Assembly (NCBI GenBank): GCA_964404255.1
Contig: CAYOJJ010000005.1
Coordinates: 62,001 to 126,000 of the forward strand
From: JAFDZW01 sp964404255
Lineage (GTDB): Bacteria > Bacteroidota > Ignavibacteria > Palsa-1295
Length of the DNA: 64,000 nucleotides
Direction: 5' to 3'
Positions 26,561 to 35,899 of the stretch are shown here, piece by piece (the stretch's first letter is position 1; every line of letters begins with the position of its first letter). The translations under genes were made by a program, and so were the position numbers. The notes under the pieces were generated by a model. The model searched no databases, had not been told where the DNA came from, and worked only from the letters and a program-made list of their open reading frames with translations.

Positions 26561-26590
26561 GTAAACATTCGCTTGCAGGGAAGTGTTTAC
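26561..26590. promoter_or_regulatory. Inverted repeat between bshC and the HAD gene
   Basis: gtaaacatt (26561-26569) is repeated inverted as aagtgtttac (26581-26590) with one mismatch, between two divergent starts only 64 bp apart. Operator-like; no regulator is identified. Confidence 0.3.
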
Positions 26591-26595
26591 TTATC

Positions 26596-27294
26596 ATGAC
26601 CGAGAAGCGACCCCATACTCTGATCCTCTTCGATATCGATGGTACCCTTGTTATCTCTGCTGATAATTACGGGCGGAGGATGTTCGAAGAAATGGCCGTG
26701 CATTTTTTCGATAAGACGATTTCGCTCGAAGGGTATTCATTCTCGGGAAAGACCGATCGGCTGATCGTTTCCGAAGTTGCCTCTATAGCCGATATCAGCG
26801 ACGACCATCTGCAAGATCATGAAGAGCGAATTCTCGAGTGGATACCGGGCCGATTGGAAGAGTATCTTGGGAAAAAACAACTGATACTCCTGCCGAAGGT
26901 CGTAGAATTATTAGATAGATTGCAGGAGCAAGAAGATACCACCCTTGCACTTCTGACCGGCAACCTGCCGAAGTGTGCCGAGCTCAAACTGGGTAGTGTC
27001 GATCTGATGAAATATTTCAAATTCGGCTCCTATGGCACGATCTCGCGTAATAGAAATGACCTTGGTCCGGCGGCACTGGAAATATTTAAAGAAATGAATG
27101 ATAGCGACGATCTGCGCGTGGTGATCGTTGGCGATGCCGTGCCCGATGTACTGGTAGCAAAACATATCGGTGCCAAATGCGTAATTACCCTTACCGGGCG
27201 CACCAGCCGCGAGGAAGTGGCCGTGCATGATCCGGAAGTGATCTTTGATGATCTCTCGGATACCGAGCAAGTGTTAACGGCTATTTATTCCTGA
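26596..27294 (+). CDS. HAD-superfamily phosphatase (phosphoglycolate-phosphatase-like)
   Basis: 232 residues from the ATG at 26596; a longer frame from 26500 would overlap bshC. HAD motif I is LFDIDGTL, motif II lies in ALLTGN, and motif IV in VIVGDAVPDVLVAKHIGAKC (Asp pair). A helical cap of the C1 type is inserted after motif I (about residues 20-90), as in phosphoglycolate and pyrophosphate phosphatases. The substrate cannot be told. It is coupled to the small Cys-rich gene by a 1-nt stop/start overlap. Confidence 0.85.
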   Translation: MTEKRPHTLILFDIDGTLVISADNYGRRMFEEMAVHFFDKTISLEGYSFSGKTDRLIVSEVASIADISDDHLQDHEERILEWIPGRLEEYLGKKQLILLPKVVELLDRLQEQEDTTLALLTGNLPKCAELKLGSVDLMKYFKFGSYGTISRNRNDLGPAALEIFKEMNDSDDLRVVIVGDAVPDVLVAKHIGAKCVITLTGRTSREEVAVHDPEVIFDDLSDTEQVLTAIYS

Positions 27295-27479
27295 TGCCAT
27301 ACGCAACCTATTATTGTGCTGTCTGCGGCGAACCGAACGAGACCTTTGTCGATGAAGAAAACGGCAAGCGGCAGAAACTGGTAGAAGATTGTGCGGTCTG
27401 CTGCCGGCCCAACGTATTGAACATTACGATCGATCCGCTAAGCGGAGAAGCGATCGTTGAGAGCGAATTCGAAGGGTAA
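27294..27479 (+). CDS. Small CPXCG-like cysteine-rich protein
   Basis: 61 residues with two Cys pairs, YYCAVCGEPN and EDCAVCCRPN, forming a probable zinc ribbon, and a conserved acidic tail (DPLSGEAIVESE). It matches the CPXCG-motif small protein family of unknown role. The ATG overlaps the stop of the HAD gene, so the two are co-translated. Confidence 0.8.
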   Translation: MPYATYYCAVCGEPNETFVDEENGKRQKLVEDCAVCCRPNVLNITIDPLSGEAIVESEFEG

Positions 27480-27574
27480 GAATAGATTCAAACCTTTCGA
27501 ACTTTCACCTTCCTACCTTTCGTTTTACTTGCTTCCAGAGCGCCCAATTACTATATATTAAAGGAGCTAAAACG

Positions 27575-28714
27575 ATGAATTTTCCATTAATGCGCGGCAA
27601 AGTAACGAAGCAGCCGCACGTTGCCATCCCTGAAGGTACGTTTGAAGAAGAACACGGCCGCGAGGGATTTTTCGGGCGTGTTTCCCACCTCTACCATGCT
27701 TATCCTCCGACCGGCTGGACCCGGATCGAAGGCCCCATGCGCCCCCATGCGTATGACCTGACGGCTCTCGAACCAACGGATAAGACCGATCCGAATGGAA
27801 TGCCCATTCCGATCTTATATAATGACGATCTTGTCGTACTTATTTCTAAGCGCAACTTCCCCCATGCGGCTTATTTCAGAAATGCCGATGGCGATTTATT
27901 GTATTTCGTCCACAAAGGCGAAGGGTATTTCGAGACTGATTTTGGGATCATGCGCTTCGAGCCGGGCGATTATATTGTTATTCCGCGTGCCACAACTTAT
28001 CGCATGGTTACCGAAACGGCGGATAATTTTTTCGTCATGGTAGAATCGCATTCCGAGATCATGCCGCCGAGCCCCGAGCAAAAAGGATTAATGGGTATGC
28101 ACGCCCTTTACGATATGGGCGCTGTCGGATTACCGGAATTTACCGAATTTAAACCGGCGGGAGAGAATGGTAAAGAGTATGAAGTTCGCGTCAAACGTCT
28201 TGGCGAATGGACTTCTATTTTCTATCCGTTCCATCCGATCGATATTGTTGGCTGGAGAGGCGATCTGACGGTCTTCAAAGTCAATATGCGTGATATCCGC
28301 CCGGTAATGTCGCCGCGCGTGCATTTGCCACCACCGGTCCATACGACCTTCCTTGCCAATAATTTTGTGATCTGCTCTTTCCTGCCGCGTCCGCTTGAAG
28401 AAGATGCCGATACGCTCAAGGTACCATTCTACCATCGTAATACCGATTACGATGAAGTGCTCTTCTATCATGATGGCGATTTCTTCAGCCGCGATAATAT
28501 CAAAGCCGGTATGCTGACGCTCCATCCGCAAGGGATCCATCACGGCCCGCACCCGAAGGCGCTTAAAAATCAGGATAAGCTCACTCGCACCAATGAAGCG
28601 GCGATGATGCTCGATGCGAGAAATCCGCTCAAGATCGCTCCGGCCGTGGAATCGGTGGAGTGGAAAGAATACTGGGCAAGCTGGAAAGAAAAGAAAGAGC
28701 CTGCTTCGGTATAA
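27575..28714 (+). CDS. hmgA: Homogentisate 1,2-dioxygenase
   Basis: 379 residues; the shorter bacterial class of this Fe(II) cupin enzyme. It opens the ring of homogentisate to maleylacetoacetate in tyrosine/phenylalanine breakdown and requires O2. Visible motifs: HPIDIVGWRGDLTVFKVN, PRVHLPPPVH, HRNTDYDEVLFYHDG with Fe-ligand Glu/His candidates, and HPQGIHHGPHP. A good ribosome binding site (aaggag at 27561) lies 8 bp before the start. Together with tyrosine phenol-lyase it gives one aerobic and one oxygen-free route for tyrosine. The other steps (hydroxyphenylpyruvate dioxygenase, fumarylacetoacetase) are not in the window. Confidence 0.9.
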   Translation: MNFPLMRGKVTKQPHVAIPEGTFEEEHGREGFFGRVSHLYHAYPPTGWTRIEGPMRPHAYDLTALEPTDKTDPNGMPIPILYNDDLVVLISKRNFPHAAYFRNADGDLLYFVHKGEGYFETDFGIMRFEPGDYIVIPRATTYRMVTETADNFFVMVESHSEIMPPSPEQKGLMGMHALYDMGAVGLPEFTEFKPAGENGKEYEVRVKRLGEWTSIFYPFHPIDIVGWRGDLTVFKVNMRDIRPVMSPRVHLPPPVHTTFLANNFVICSFLPRPLEEDADTLKVPFYHRNTDYDEVLFYHDGDFFSRDNIKAGMLTLHPQGIHHGPHPKALKNQDKLTRTNEAAMMLDARNPLKIAPAVESVEWKEYWASWKEKKEPASV

Positions 28715-28720
28715 AATAGG

Positions 28721-29614
28721 ATGGCGGCAACACACCATTCTGAATCTTCAACGAAAGAACGAACTTCCACCATTGTGTGGAGTTCGTTCTTTCTCGTTTT
28801 AGGAGTATTCTCAGCCGGTCTTGGGCTCAAAGGATTTTTATTGCCAAACCATTTCATCGATGGCGGGGTAATGGGTATATCGTTATTATTTGCTCAGATC
28901 ACGGCCATTCCTCTGCCATTATTTGTTTTTTTCCTGAATGTCCCGTTTATTTTTCTTGGTTATAAACAGGTTTCGAAAGAATTTGCTGTAAAGGCTTTTA
29001 TTGCGATTACTGCTCTGGCCATTGTCCTTGCTATTGTTGACTTTCCGGTAGTTACTCACGATAAGGTACTAACAGCAATATTCGGCGGCTTTTTTATTGG
29101 GTTGGGAATAGGATTTTCTGTTCGCGGCGGCGGAGTACTCGATGGCACGGAAGTCCTGGCACTTTTTATCAGTAAGCGTACGATCCTGACGATCGGCGAT
29201 GTCATTCTGATCCTGAATATAGCCATCTTTACTACTTCGGCGTTGGTGTTCGGCATCGAACAGGCGCTGTATTCTATCGTCACCTTTTTGGCGGCTACGC
29301 GCACGGTAGATTTTGTCGTTCAGGGTATAGAAGAATATACCGGCGTGACCATTGTATCCCAGTACAACGAAGCTATCCGAGAAGCGATCATTACCCAGCT
29401 TGGCCGAGGGGTAACTGCCTATAAAGGCACACATGGATTTGGTACTCACGGGTACACCGAAGAACATGAGATATTATTTACTGTCGTAACAAGACTGGAG
29501 ATCACAAAATTGAAATCGCTTATCATGAATATCGATGAACAGGCCTTTGTGGTGCAGGCAAGCATTAACGATACTATCGGTGGCATGGTAAAAAAACGTC
29601 CGCTTCATGATTGA
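28721..29614 (+). CDS. YitT family membrane protein
   Basis: 297 residues. Five to six hydrophobic helices form the YitT/DUF161 membrane part (about residues 20-205), with FLLPNHFIDGGVMGISLL and RGGGVLDGTEVLALF. The soluble DUF2179 domain follows, with GVTAYKGTHGFG. Members are inner-membrane proteins of unsettled function, sometimes called putative transporters. It starts 6 bp after hmgA and overlaps the next gene by 8 bp, so the genes are probably one transcript. Confidence 0.88.
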   Translation: MAATHHSESSTKERTSTIVWSSFFLVLGVFSAGLGLKGFLLPNHFIDGGVMGISLLFAQITAIPLPLFVFFLNVPFIFLGYKQVSKEFAVKAFIAITALAIVLAIVDFPVVTHDKVLTAIFGGFFIGLGIGFSVRGGGVLDGTEVLALFISKRTILTIGDVILILNIAIFTTSALVFGIEQALYSIVTFLAATRTVDFVVQGIEEYTGVTIVSQYNEAIREAIITQLGRGVTAYKGTHGFGTHGYTEEHEILFTVVTRLEITKLKSLIMNIDEQAFVVQASINDTIGGMVKKRPLHD

Positions 29615-30788
29615 CCGCCGACTTATTTTTTTCAGTGCAGTATTATTGCTGGGCATAGTGATCTCAGCTGCATCCGCACAAACAAAAACAGGTGATGCAT
29701 ACATTAGTAATGGAGTATTTATTTCCAATCCTAAGATAAAAGAGGTTTGTGACTTCTGGCAAGCCTATCTGCATTCAAGGTCGGATAGTCTGTATGATAA
29801 TTCTTTTTGGAATGAAGGAGAAAAGCATGAATTCCCGACAGCCGATCTATTAACTCAGACTCATCTTGGTAACATTTATAGCCTGATGGTCGGATATAAA
29901 CCAACTATCTTGAGTATTACTCCGGAAGGAGAGTATTATAAGATTCGTACCCTCTTTGCGCAGACCGATTCCGGTTTTAGTGATCCGGTCGCTATCACGA
30001 ATGTCTATGCAAAAAAAGAGAAGGGCACCTATCATTTATACAATTCATTGCCTATTGTAACTACAGAATGGCAGCATCATACCATTGGCAGTATTACCTT
30101 TATTTGCCCGAAGTATCATCAGTTTGACCGCAACCGGGCCGGGCAATTATCAAATGCCGTTGATAGTATTGCCCATCTTCTTCATGAGCAGCCCAAAAAA
30201 GCGACGTATTACTTTGCCGATACAAAAGAAGAATTATACCATGCACAGGGATTAGATTATTTCTTAGGAGAAGGAAATAAGCATATCCCTTCGGGCTATA
30301 CCGATACTAAAAATAGAATACTCTATGGAGCCGGGAGTGGTGAATGGTATTTGCATGAGTTTGTCCACTTATACGCCAACCCAAAATTTGCAACAGCCGA
30401 TGAGTTTATGCTTGAAGGATTGGCCGTATTCTTTGGTGGAAGCCGGGGCCATTCGCTCGATTGGCTTATCTGCCATGGAGATAGTCTCTTTAAAGCCGAT
30501 CCCTCATTAAATATTGATAGCTACTTTGGTTCAAATGGCTGGGAGAATGCTACGCTCGATTATGAAATAGGTTCGAGTTACCTGTTTGGAGGACTGCTTT
30601 GTAAACTTGTGTATGACAAGGGAGGAATAGATCTCCTGTTGAAAGTAATGAATTATGGCCCTGACCCGGAAAATGGCCGATATAAAATCCTGAAAGAATT
30701 GTTTACTATCGATAAGCAACAAGCAGGTACCTTTATAAAGCAGAAACTCTCTGAGTATGCATTGAAGGTATCTTCATCCGTACATTAA
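29607..30788 (+). CDS. Secreted putative zinc metallopeptidase with HExxH motif
   Basis: 393 residues with a clear signal peptide (LIFFSAVLLLGIVISAASAQ). No family was recognised in the first half. The second half has the zinc-peptidase signature HEFVH (H250, E251, H254) followed by E270 in EGLAVFFGG, the arrangement of gluzincin (M1/MA-clan) enzymes. The segment upstream, WYLHEFVHLY, fits a catalytic helix. It would act in the periplasm or outside. It could also be a non-peptidase member of the fold. Overlap with yitT by 8 bp suggests co-expression. Confidence 0.72.
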   Translation: MIDRRLIFFSAVLLLGIVISAASAQTKTGDAYISNGVFISNPKIKEVCDFWQAYLHSRSDSLYDNSFWNEGEKHEFPTADLLTQTHLGNIYSLMVGYKPTILSITPEGEYYKIRTLFAQTDSGFSDPVAITNVYAKKEKGTYHLYNSLPIVTTEWQHHTIGSITFICPKYHQFDRNRAGQLSNAVDSIAHLLHEQPKKATYYFADTKEELYHAQGLDYFLGEGNKHIPSGYTDTKNRILYGAGSGEWYLHEFVHLYANPKFATADEFMLEGLAVFFGGSRGHSLDWLICHGDSLFKADPSLNIDSYFGSNGWENATLDYEIGSSYLFGGLLCKLVYDKGGIDLLLKVMNYGPDPENGRYKILKELFTIDKQQAGTFIKQKLSEYALKVSSSVH

Positions 30789-30790
30789 TT

Positions 30791-31561
30791 ATGTCGTTAC
30801 AAAACAAAACAATTTTTATTACCGGAGCCTCAAGCGGCATCGGTATGTCTTGTGCAAGGGCGTTTGCAAAAGCGGGAGCAAATCTATTACTATGTGCCCG
30901 CCGTGTTGATCGGCTCACATCGCTCAAGCAGGAATTAGTATCTCAATATCTCGGTATTCGCATTCATTGCTTTGAGCTCGATGTCCGTAATCGAGCTGCA
31001 GTAGAGAAAGTGCTTGATTCGCTTCCAGAGGAATGGAAAGCGATCGATGCGCTTATCAATAATGCAGGATTATCTCGCGGACTTGATAAGCTCCATGAAG
31101 GACTTATTGAAGATTGGGAGGAGATGATCGATACAAATGTAAAAGGCTTACTGTATGTCACTCGCAAGGTCGTACCCTGGATGGTTGCCCGCGGCAAAGG
31201 TGATATTTTGAATATCGGTTCTATTGCCGGGCATGAAGTTTATCCGAGAGGGAATGTCTATTGCGCTTCGAAGCATGCGGTCGATGCTATTACCAAAGGC
31301 TTACGCCTCGATCTCTTCGATACGCCCTTACGGGTAATGACCGTCGATCCGGGCCTCGTGGAGACAGAATTCTCGATGGTACGTTTTCATGGCGATGAAG
31401 AGCGGGCGAAGACCGTCTATAAAGGTTTTACTCCATTAAGCCCGGATGATGTTGCAGAGACGGTGGTCTGGTGTATCTCGAGGCCGCCTCATGTGCAGAT
31501 CGCAGAAGTAATTATTTTTCCGACAGCACAGGGAAGTGCATCGATTGTGAATAGAGGATAA
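30791..31561 (+). CDS. SDR-family NAD(P)-dependent oxidoreductase
   Basis: 256 residues. Rossmann fold with cofactor loop TGASSGIG and NNAG, catalytic Ser after GSIAG, and Tyr/Lys in YCASKHAV. The sequence is close to the YdfG/serine dehydrogenase-like group of classical SDRs, including the VDPGLVETEFSMVRFHGD segment, so a 3-hydroxy acid substrate is possible. Cytosolic. It begins 2 bp after the preceding stop and is followed by a strong terminator. Confidence 0.9.
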   Translation: MSLQNKTIFITGASSGIGMSCARAFAKAGANLLLCARRVDRLTSLKQELVSQYLGIRIHCFELDVRNRAAVEKVLDSLPEEWKAIDALINNAGLSRGLDKLHEGLIEDWEEMIDTNVKGLLYVTRKVVPWMVARGKGDILNIGSIAGHEVYPRGNVYCASKHAVDAITKGLRLDLFDTPLRVMTVDPGLVETEFSMVRFHGDEERAKTVYKGFTPLSPDDVAETVVWCISRPPHVQIAEVIIFPTAQGSASIVNRG

Positions 31562-31585
31562 TGTCCTTCTCATCTAAATAAAAAA

Positions 31586-31610
31586 GGGCAGGTAGTACCT
31601 GCCCTTTTTT
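31586..31610. terminator. Bidirectional intrinsic terminator
   Basis: gggcaggt and acctgccc pair around AGT, flanked by AAAAA on the left and TTTTTT on the right, so it can stop both the SDR transcript and the convergent YfhO-like transcript. Confidence 0.88.
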
Positions 31611-31628
31611 ATTACTAAAGATTTAGTA

Positions 31629-34289
31629 TTAGGCCGGCTCTTCTTCTTTTTTCTTCTTGAAGAACGTTGTTGTGCCGATGACTAAGCCCAGAATAGCAAT
31701 GACGTTCGTTGCCAAAGCAAGGGTTCGTCCGGTTTCGTAACGGCCGTCATGATAGGTAAAGGTGATGGTATGGCTGCCGGCCGGAACCGAAAGCGCACGG
31801 AACGACCAATCGGCTTTGTAGATCGGAAGTACGGTCGAGCCATCGAGCTTTGCCTCCCAGTTCGGATACCAGGTATCGGACATGAAGAGCAAGCGCTGGT
31901 ACTTTGCATTGTACTTCATCTCAACAGTCTCGTTTTCGTATTTGGTAATATCCACTGTTTCGCTGGGATCGATGGGCTCTTCCGAAGTAGGAGCGATACC
32001 TTCGGGTTTTTTATCGAAGAAGAGTACATCGCGCGGATTAAAGCTTGCATCACGCATCAGACCGAGAGCAGTCACCGGCGGTTGTACTTCGAATCCACGG
32101 ACAAAGAAGGCACGCGGCAGGACAGCATTGTTCTTCCAGACGATCGTCTGGACTGGCTTACCATCGCGGCCCTGCTGCTGCTCTTTCGAGACAAAGGCCG
32201 GGGTCATGCGGCCTTCGATCGTATCGACAGCCCCCTGCGCAATGATGTACTTCGTATTGAGCAGGCTCCACATGAACGGATTGAAAATAAAATATCCCTG
32301 CTGGTTGCCGGTTACATCGACGATATCCTGATAGGTACGCATTTTTGCGGCATGATACCCTGCTATCGTTTGCATACCCCACGATACCGGGATATTTGAA
32401 GTGGGCTCGTTCAAGTCGAGTATTCGATACAGCGATTTATCCTGCTTGATAAATTGCACGTAATCGTGTTCCTGGAAATTCTGCTCATAATCGCTCTTTG
32501 TAGTTATATCGAGCGGGCGGGAATCGACCCTCCAGAGATCGACCATCGTAAGAGCGACAACCAATCCCAGCGGAATAGCAGCATTGGTAAGTTTCCCCCG
32601 TAAATACAGCCACAAAGCGGCCAGCGCTACGGCGGCGAAAAGCGTACAGATAGCAGCATCATTAACACCCATACTTACGGCCAAATCCTGGATACCCTGA
32701 GGATAATTTGCAAGCGGCTTGCCGCTCGCTTTAATGCCCGAGCGCAGCGTTCCATCTATGACTCCGCGGCCGACGAGGAAGATCACCAGAAGCCCGGCGG
32801 CAGCATACATTGCATAGCCGGTATATTTGGTAAGCGAGGCTTTCAATGCTTTATCGTCGCTCTTCTTTACCGCATCGATAATACGCTGCAAGGAAAGTGC
32901 TGCAAGGATCGGGAAGCACATCTGCATCAATACCAGGATCATCATCGGCGCCCTGAACTTATTAAAGAACGGGAAGTAGTTGAACATGGGCTTGAAGAGT
33001 ATCGGCATGGTACTACCGAAGGAGAGCAGCAGCGATACCAGACTTATAAAAAAGAGCGGCGCTACTAACCGGTCCCGCTTCCATAATGCTGCAATGGCGA
33101 TCAGGGCAAGGAAAAAGACGATCGTCCCACTATAATTTGCCGCATCGGTCATTGTCATCTGTCCCCAATAAGTAGGTACGCGGGTGCCGGGCTGAACCTC
33201 GGGTCCGTCATACGGGGCTTTACCGAAGCCATACCATCCTGGGACGATGAAGGTGATCATTTCACCGGGAGAGAAGGAATACTCCGTAGCATAATTCCAA
33301 TCCAGGCCGCCCGAACTCGAGACGCCGCTGGAGGCCGTTGCTTTTTGAGGAGCATTGGAGCCAAGCTGCGAACGATCGACGAGCGGGGAAGCACCACGAA
33401 TAGAATAGGGGTCGTAACCGAGCGAGGAGAGATAACGATCGGCCGACATAGCAAAGGCCAGCCCGATCATTACTAACGATAATACCCCGGTACGAAAGAC
33501 GCGTACGATATTCCGTTTTGCAATAACGTCCGATACCAGCCAGACAATAAAGTAGATCAGGATTGCCAGTAACTGATAAAAAGCCATCTGGACGTGCGAG
33601 GATTCAAGGAGGAAATGCGCCGAGAGCGCCAAGACCGAATACCAAAAGACCATCTGCTTCCAGGACAATTTCTCTTCCCGAAGTTTTTCAAGAGCGAGTA
33701 ATATATAAGGGAAGCACATGACGGCAAAGATCTTGGTATTATGACCGATCATTACATAGGTCAGTACCCACGTTGAGAACATCGCACTAAAGGCTGCGAA
33801 GAAGGCGACGATATGAGAGGTCTTTCGCCCGAAGCGTAAAAGCAGGTACATCCCAAGACCGAAGATAAAGTAATGCCAGATATGGATCATCGCATCGTTG
33901 CCTCCAAAGATGCCGACGGGAATTGCCCGGACGAGATCGAAGACCTCGTGAGCAAGATCGTAGGTTCTGATGCCCGTCGAAACCAGGGCTGCAAACGAGG
34001 GCATACCGCAGAAAATATTCGGTATCCATTGAGGGACGTTCGTTCCGGCAGCCTGGGCTGCCTTGAGGTAGGGCACAATGCTTTCGCTTGCTAAATTATC
34101 GCCCGCATTAAAGGCTTTATCTTTCGAGAGGACCCCATTAAAAAAGACCAGCAGCGATACCAGAATGGCAACGATCGCCAGCGGCATCCGGAGCTTTTCC
34201 GGGATCATGCCGGCGGAGCCGGAAGGACTGTTTCGAAGGTCGTCGATAGAGCGTTGTTTTGCCTGGGAAACGGGTTTTTGCTGAGCCAT
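31629..34289 (-). CDS. YfhO-like polytopic membrane protein
   Basis: 886 residues with about 12-14 transmembrane helices in the first 580 residues, then a soluble beta-rich C-terminal domain and a last helix near 860 ending in a Lys-rich tail. Features of the YfhO family: DNLASESIVPYLKAAQ, IWHYFIFGLGMYLL, and the closing motif SDTWYPNWEAKLDG with GSHTITFTYH. YfhO proteins have a GT-C-like layout and are thought to help glycosylate lipids or cell-wall polymers; the role here is inferred. It appears monocistronic, between two terminators and opposite-strand neighbours. Confidence 0.85.
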   Translation of the reverse strand: MAQQKPVSQAKQRSIDDLRNSPSGSAGMIPEKLRMPLAIVAILVSLLVFFNGVLSKDKAFNAGDNLASESIVPYLKAAQAAGTNVPQWIPNIFCGMPSFAALVSTGIRTYDLAHEVFDLVRAIPVGIFGGNDAMIHIWHYFIFGLGMYLLLRFGRKTSHIVAFFAAFSAMFSTWVLTYVMIGHNTKIFAVMCFPYILLALEKLREEKLSWKQMVFWYSVLALSAHFLLESSHVQMAFYQLLAILIYFIVWLVSDVIAKRNIVRVFRTGVLSLVMIGLAFAMSADRYLSSLGYDPYSIRGASPLVDRSQLGSNAPQKATASSGVSSSGGLDWNYATEYSFSPGEMITFIVPGWYGFGKAPYDGPEVQPGTRVPTYWGQMTMTDAANYSGTIVFFLALIAIAALWKRDRLVAPLFFISLVSLLLSFGSTMPILFKPMFNYFPFFNKFRAPMMILVLMQMCFPILAALSLQRIIDAVKKSDDKALKASLTKYTGYAMYAAAGLLVIFLVGRGVIDGTLRSGIKASGKPLANYPQGIQDLAVSMGVNDAAICTLFAAVALAALWLYLRGKLTNAAIPLGLVVALTMVDLWRVDSRPLDITTKSDYEQNFQEHDYVQFIKQDKSLYRILDLNEPTSNIPVSWGMQTIAGYHAAKMRTYQDIVDVTGNQQGYFIFNPFMWSLLNTKYIIAQGAVDTIEGRMTPAFVSKEQQQGRDGKPVQTIVWKNNAVLPRAFFVRGFEVQPPVTALGLMRDASFNPRDVLFFDKKPEGIAPTSEEPIDPSETVDITKYENETVEMKYNAKYQRLLFMSDTWYPNWEAKLDGSTVLPIYKADWSFRALSVPAGSHTITFTYHDGRYETGRTLALATNVIAILGLVIGTTTFFKKKKEEEPA

Positions 34290-34427
34290 AGAAAAAATAG
34301 CGTAAAAAACAGTGAAGTATAAAACCCAAAAATACCCCCGTATGTCCTACTGATTTTCAAAAAGATGTTTTGAAACCGGAGACCTCGGCAGGCCGTTTAA
34401 TGAGCGATATAATAACCTATTACCCGA

Positions 34428-35138
34428 ATGAAGAAATGTATTAGTTTTTTAGTAGTGCTGGTAGCGATCTGTTCGCTGGCCGGCTCGGTATTGGCCGCAG
34501 GCTTTGAAGGTGTCATTAAAATGGAAGTGACGACCCCAATGTCGGCCGATAAGAAGATCCCGATGACGGTTAGCATTAAGGATAAAAAATCGCTGGTGGA
34601 GATGGAAGCTCCGCAGGTTGGTAAAATGATGATCTTTACGGATCAGTCAACCCACAAGGCAACCATGGTAATGACCGCTATGAAAATGGGCTTTTCCATG
34701 GATATCGATGCCGCCAAAGAAATGGTGAAAGATCATAAAATGGGGGCTCCGGTAGCTACCGGCCAGAAGAAGACCATTAACGGTCATTCTTGTGAACTCT
34801 ATACCATGGATAATAATGGCGATGGCACCATTGAAATGTGGATGACTTCCGATATCCCGAAAGATATTGCTCAGGCACTTCATGAAAGCATGAGCGGTAT
34901 GCAGGGTGGTATGAATAAAGGAAAGAATGTGAACAGCGAAGCCTTTATGGCTTTGGCTGAGAAGGGATTATTTCCGTGCGAGACGATTGTAAAGGATAAA
35001 TCCGGCAAGCAGCAGGCCCAGATGGATCTGCTTTCCTTCGAGAAAAAATCGTTATCGGACGATCTGTTTACCGTTCCTTCCGATATTAAGATTCAGCCGA
35101 TGCCCACCGGCATGGGCGGTGGAATGGGACATCATTAA
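34428..35138 (+). CDS. Secreted DUF4412-like protein
   Basis: 236 residues with a signal peptide (CISFLVVLVAICSLAGSVLA). Very Met-rich (for example MVMTAMKMGFSMD) and with a Gly/Met/His tail (GMGGGMGHH). The fold appears to be all-beta with a KTINGHSCELYTM motif, as in the DUF4412 family found in FCB bacteria. The Met and His enrichment suggests metal (perhaps copper) binding, but the protein also lacks any known catalytic motif. It is closed by its own terminator. Confidence 0.72.
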   Translation: MKKCISFLVVLVAICSLAGSVLAAGFEGVIKMEVTTPMSADKKIPMTVSIKDKKSLVEMEAPQVGKMMIFTDQSTHKATMVMTAMKMGFSMDIDAAKEMVKDHKMGAPVATGQKKTINGHSCELYTMDNNGDGTIEMWMTSDIPKDIAQALHESMSGMQGGMNKGKNVNSEAFMALAEKGLFPCETIVKDKSGKQQAQMDLLSFEKKSLSDDLFTVPSDIKIQPMPTGMGGGMGHH

Positions 35139-35159
35139 GATTTTCCACTCATACAAAAA

Positions 35160-35183
35160 GGCGGGTGTTTACCCGCCTTTTTT
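35160..35183. terminator. Intrinsic terminator
   Basis: ggcgggt and acccgcc pair around GTTT with TTTTTT after and AAAAA before the stem, 21 bp past the DUF4412 stop. Confidence 0.88.
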
Positions 35184-35272
35184 ATTTTAAAGAAAAGTAA
35201 TAATTTACTTAAAAAAGAGAATTGAACCTTGGCATATGTTAAGCCGTTTTTTCAACAAATAATATTCTTTCT

Positions 35273-35899
35273 ATGACGAAATCCCATCGTTTCATTCTCT
35301 TCTTAGTATTAAGTTCGATGCCGATCGGGATACTTCATGCCGCAACGTTTCACTATGCGGGAGAATCCTATTGCCAGGTAACTCCTGCTCTCGAACCGAC
35401 GGATTCTTCCGAGAGTGCCGTTCGTCGATCAAAGTATACACCCTTGCACGATTCATTACGGAAAGTTCTCGACGCAAATCCTTCCGATATCGAGGCGCGT
35501 CTTGCCATAGCCAATATATTATACGATATGCAGATCTGGGATGAGGCAAAACAGGAGTATGAACTATACCTTGCGGTACGCCCGGCGGATGTTAATGCCA
35601 GAGTCGATTATGCCTTTATAGTGGCCCAGCTTACCCATGATTATAAACGAGCTATCGAAGAAGTAAAGAAAGGCTTAGCGATCGATCCGGAGCATGTTAA
35701 AGGATTATTTAATGCAGGCATCTATGCTTTTCAGGCCTATAACAGCAAAGAAGAAAAAGTACTTGAGGCGGAATATTATTTTAAGCACGCCAAGGCGGCA
35801 GCGATCAAGCAGCATGAAGTGGAATTATTTCCGAAAATTGAACAGGTCATTAAGGAATTGGAGCAATATAAAAATGATAATGACCCCATAGACAAATAA
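35273..35899 (+). CDS. Secreted TPR-repeat protein
   Basis: 208 residues. Signal peptide (FILFLVLSSMPIGILHA), then three to four tetratricopeptide repeats from about residue 60 to 200 (DIEARLAIANILYDMQIWDEA, VNARVDYAFIVAQL, KGLFNAGIYAF). It is likely a periplasmic protein-interaction scaffold; the partner is unknown. The region between it and the next gene (149 bp) shows no clear signal. Confidence 0.8.
   Translation: MTKSHRFILFLVLSSMPIGILHAATFHYAGESYCQVTPALEPTDSSESAVRRSKYTPLHDSLRKVLDANPSDIEARLAIANILYDMQIWDEAKQEYELYLAVRPADVNARVDYAFIVAQLTHDYKRAIEEVKKGLAIDPEHVKGLFNAGIYAFQAYNSKEEKVLEAEYYFKHAKAAAIKQHEVELFPKIEQVIKELEQYKNDNDPIDK

Noticed and set aside
28130..28738. 202-codon frame opposite hmgA
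   Set aside because: Antisense shadow of a conserved enzyme gene.
31749..32399. 216-codon frame opposite the YfhO-like gene
   Set aside because: Antisense to a clear coding sequence, no start signal or recognisable domain.
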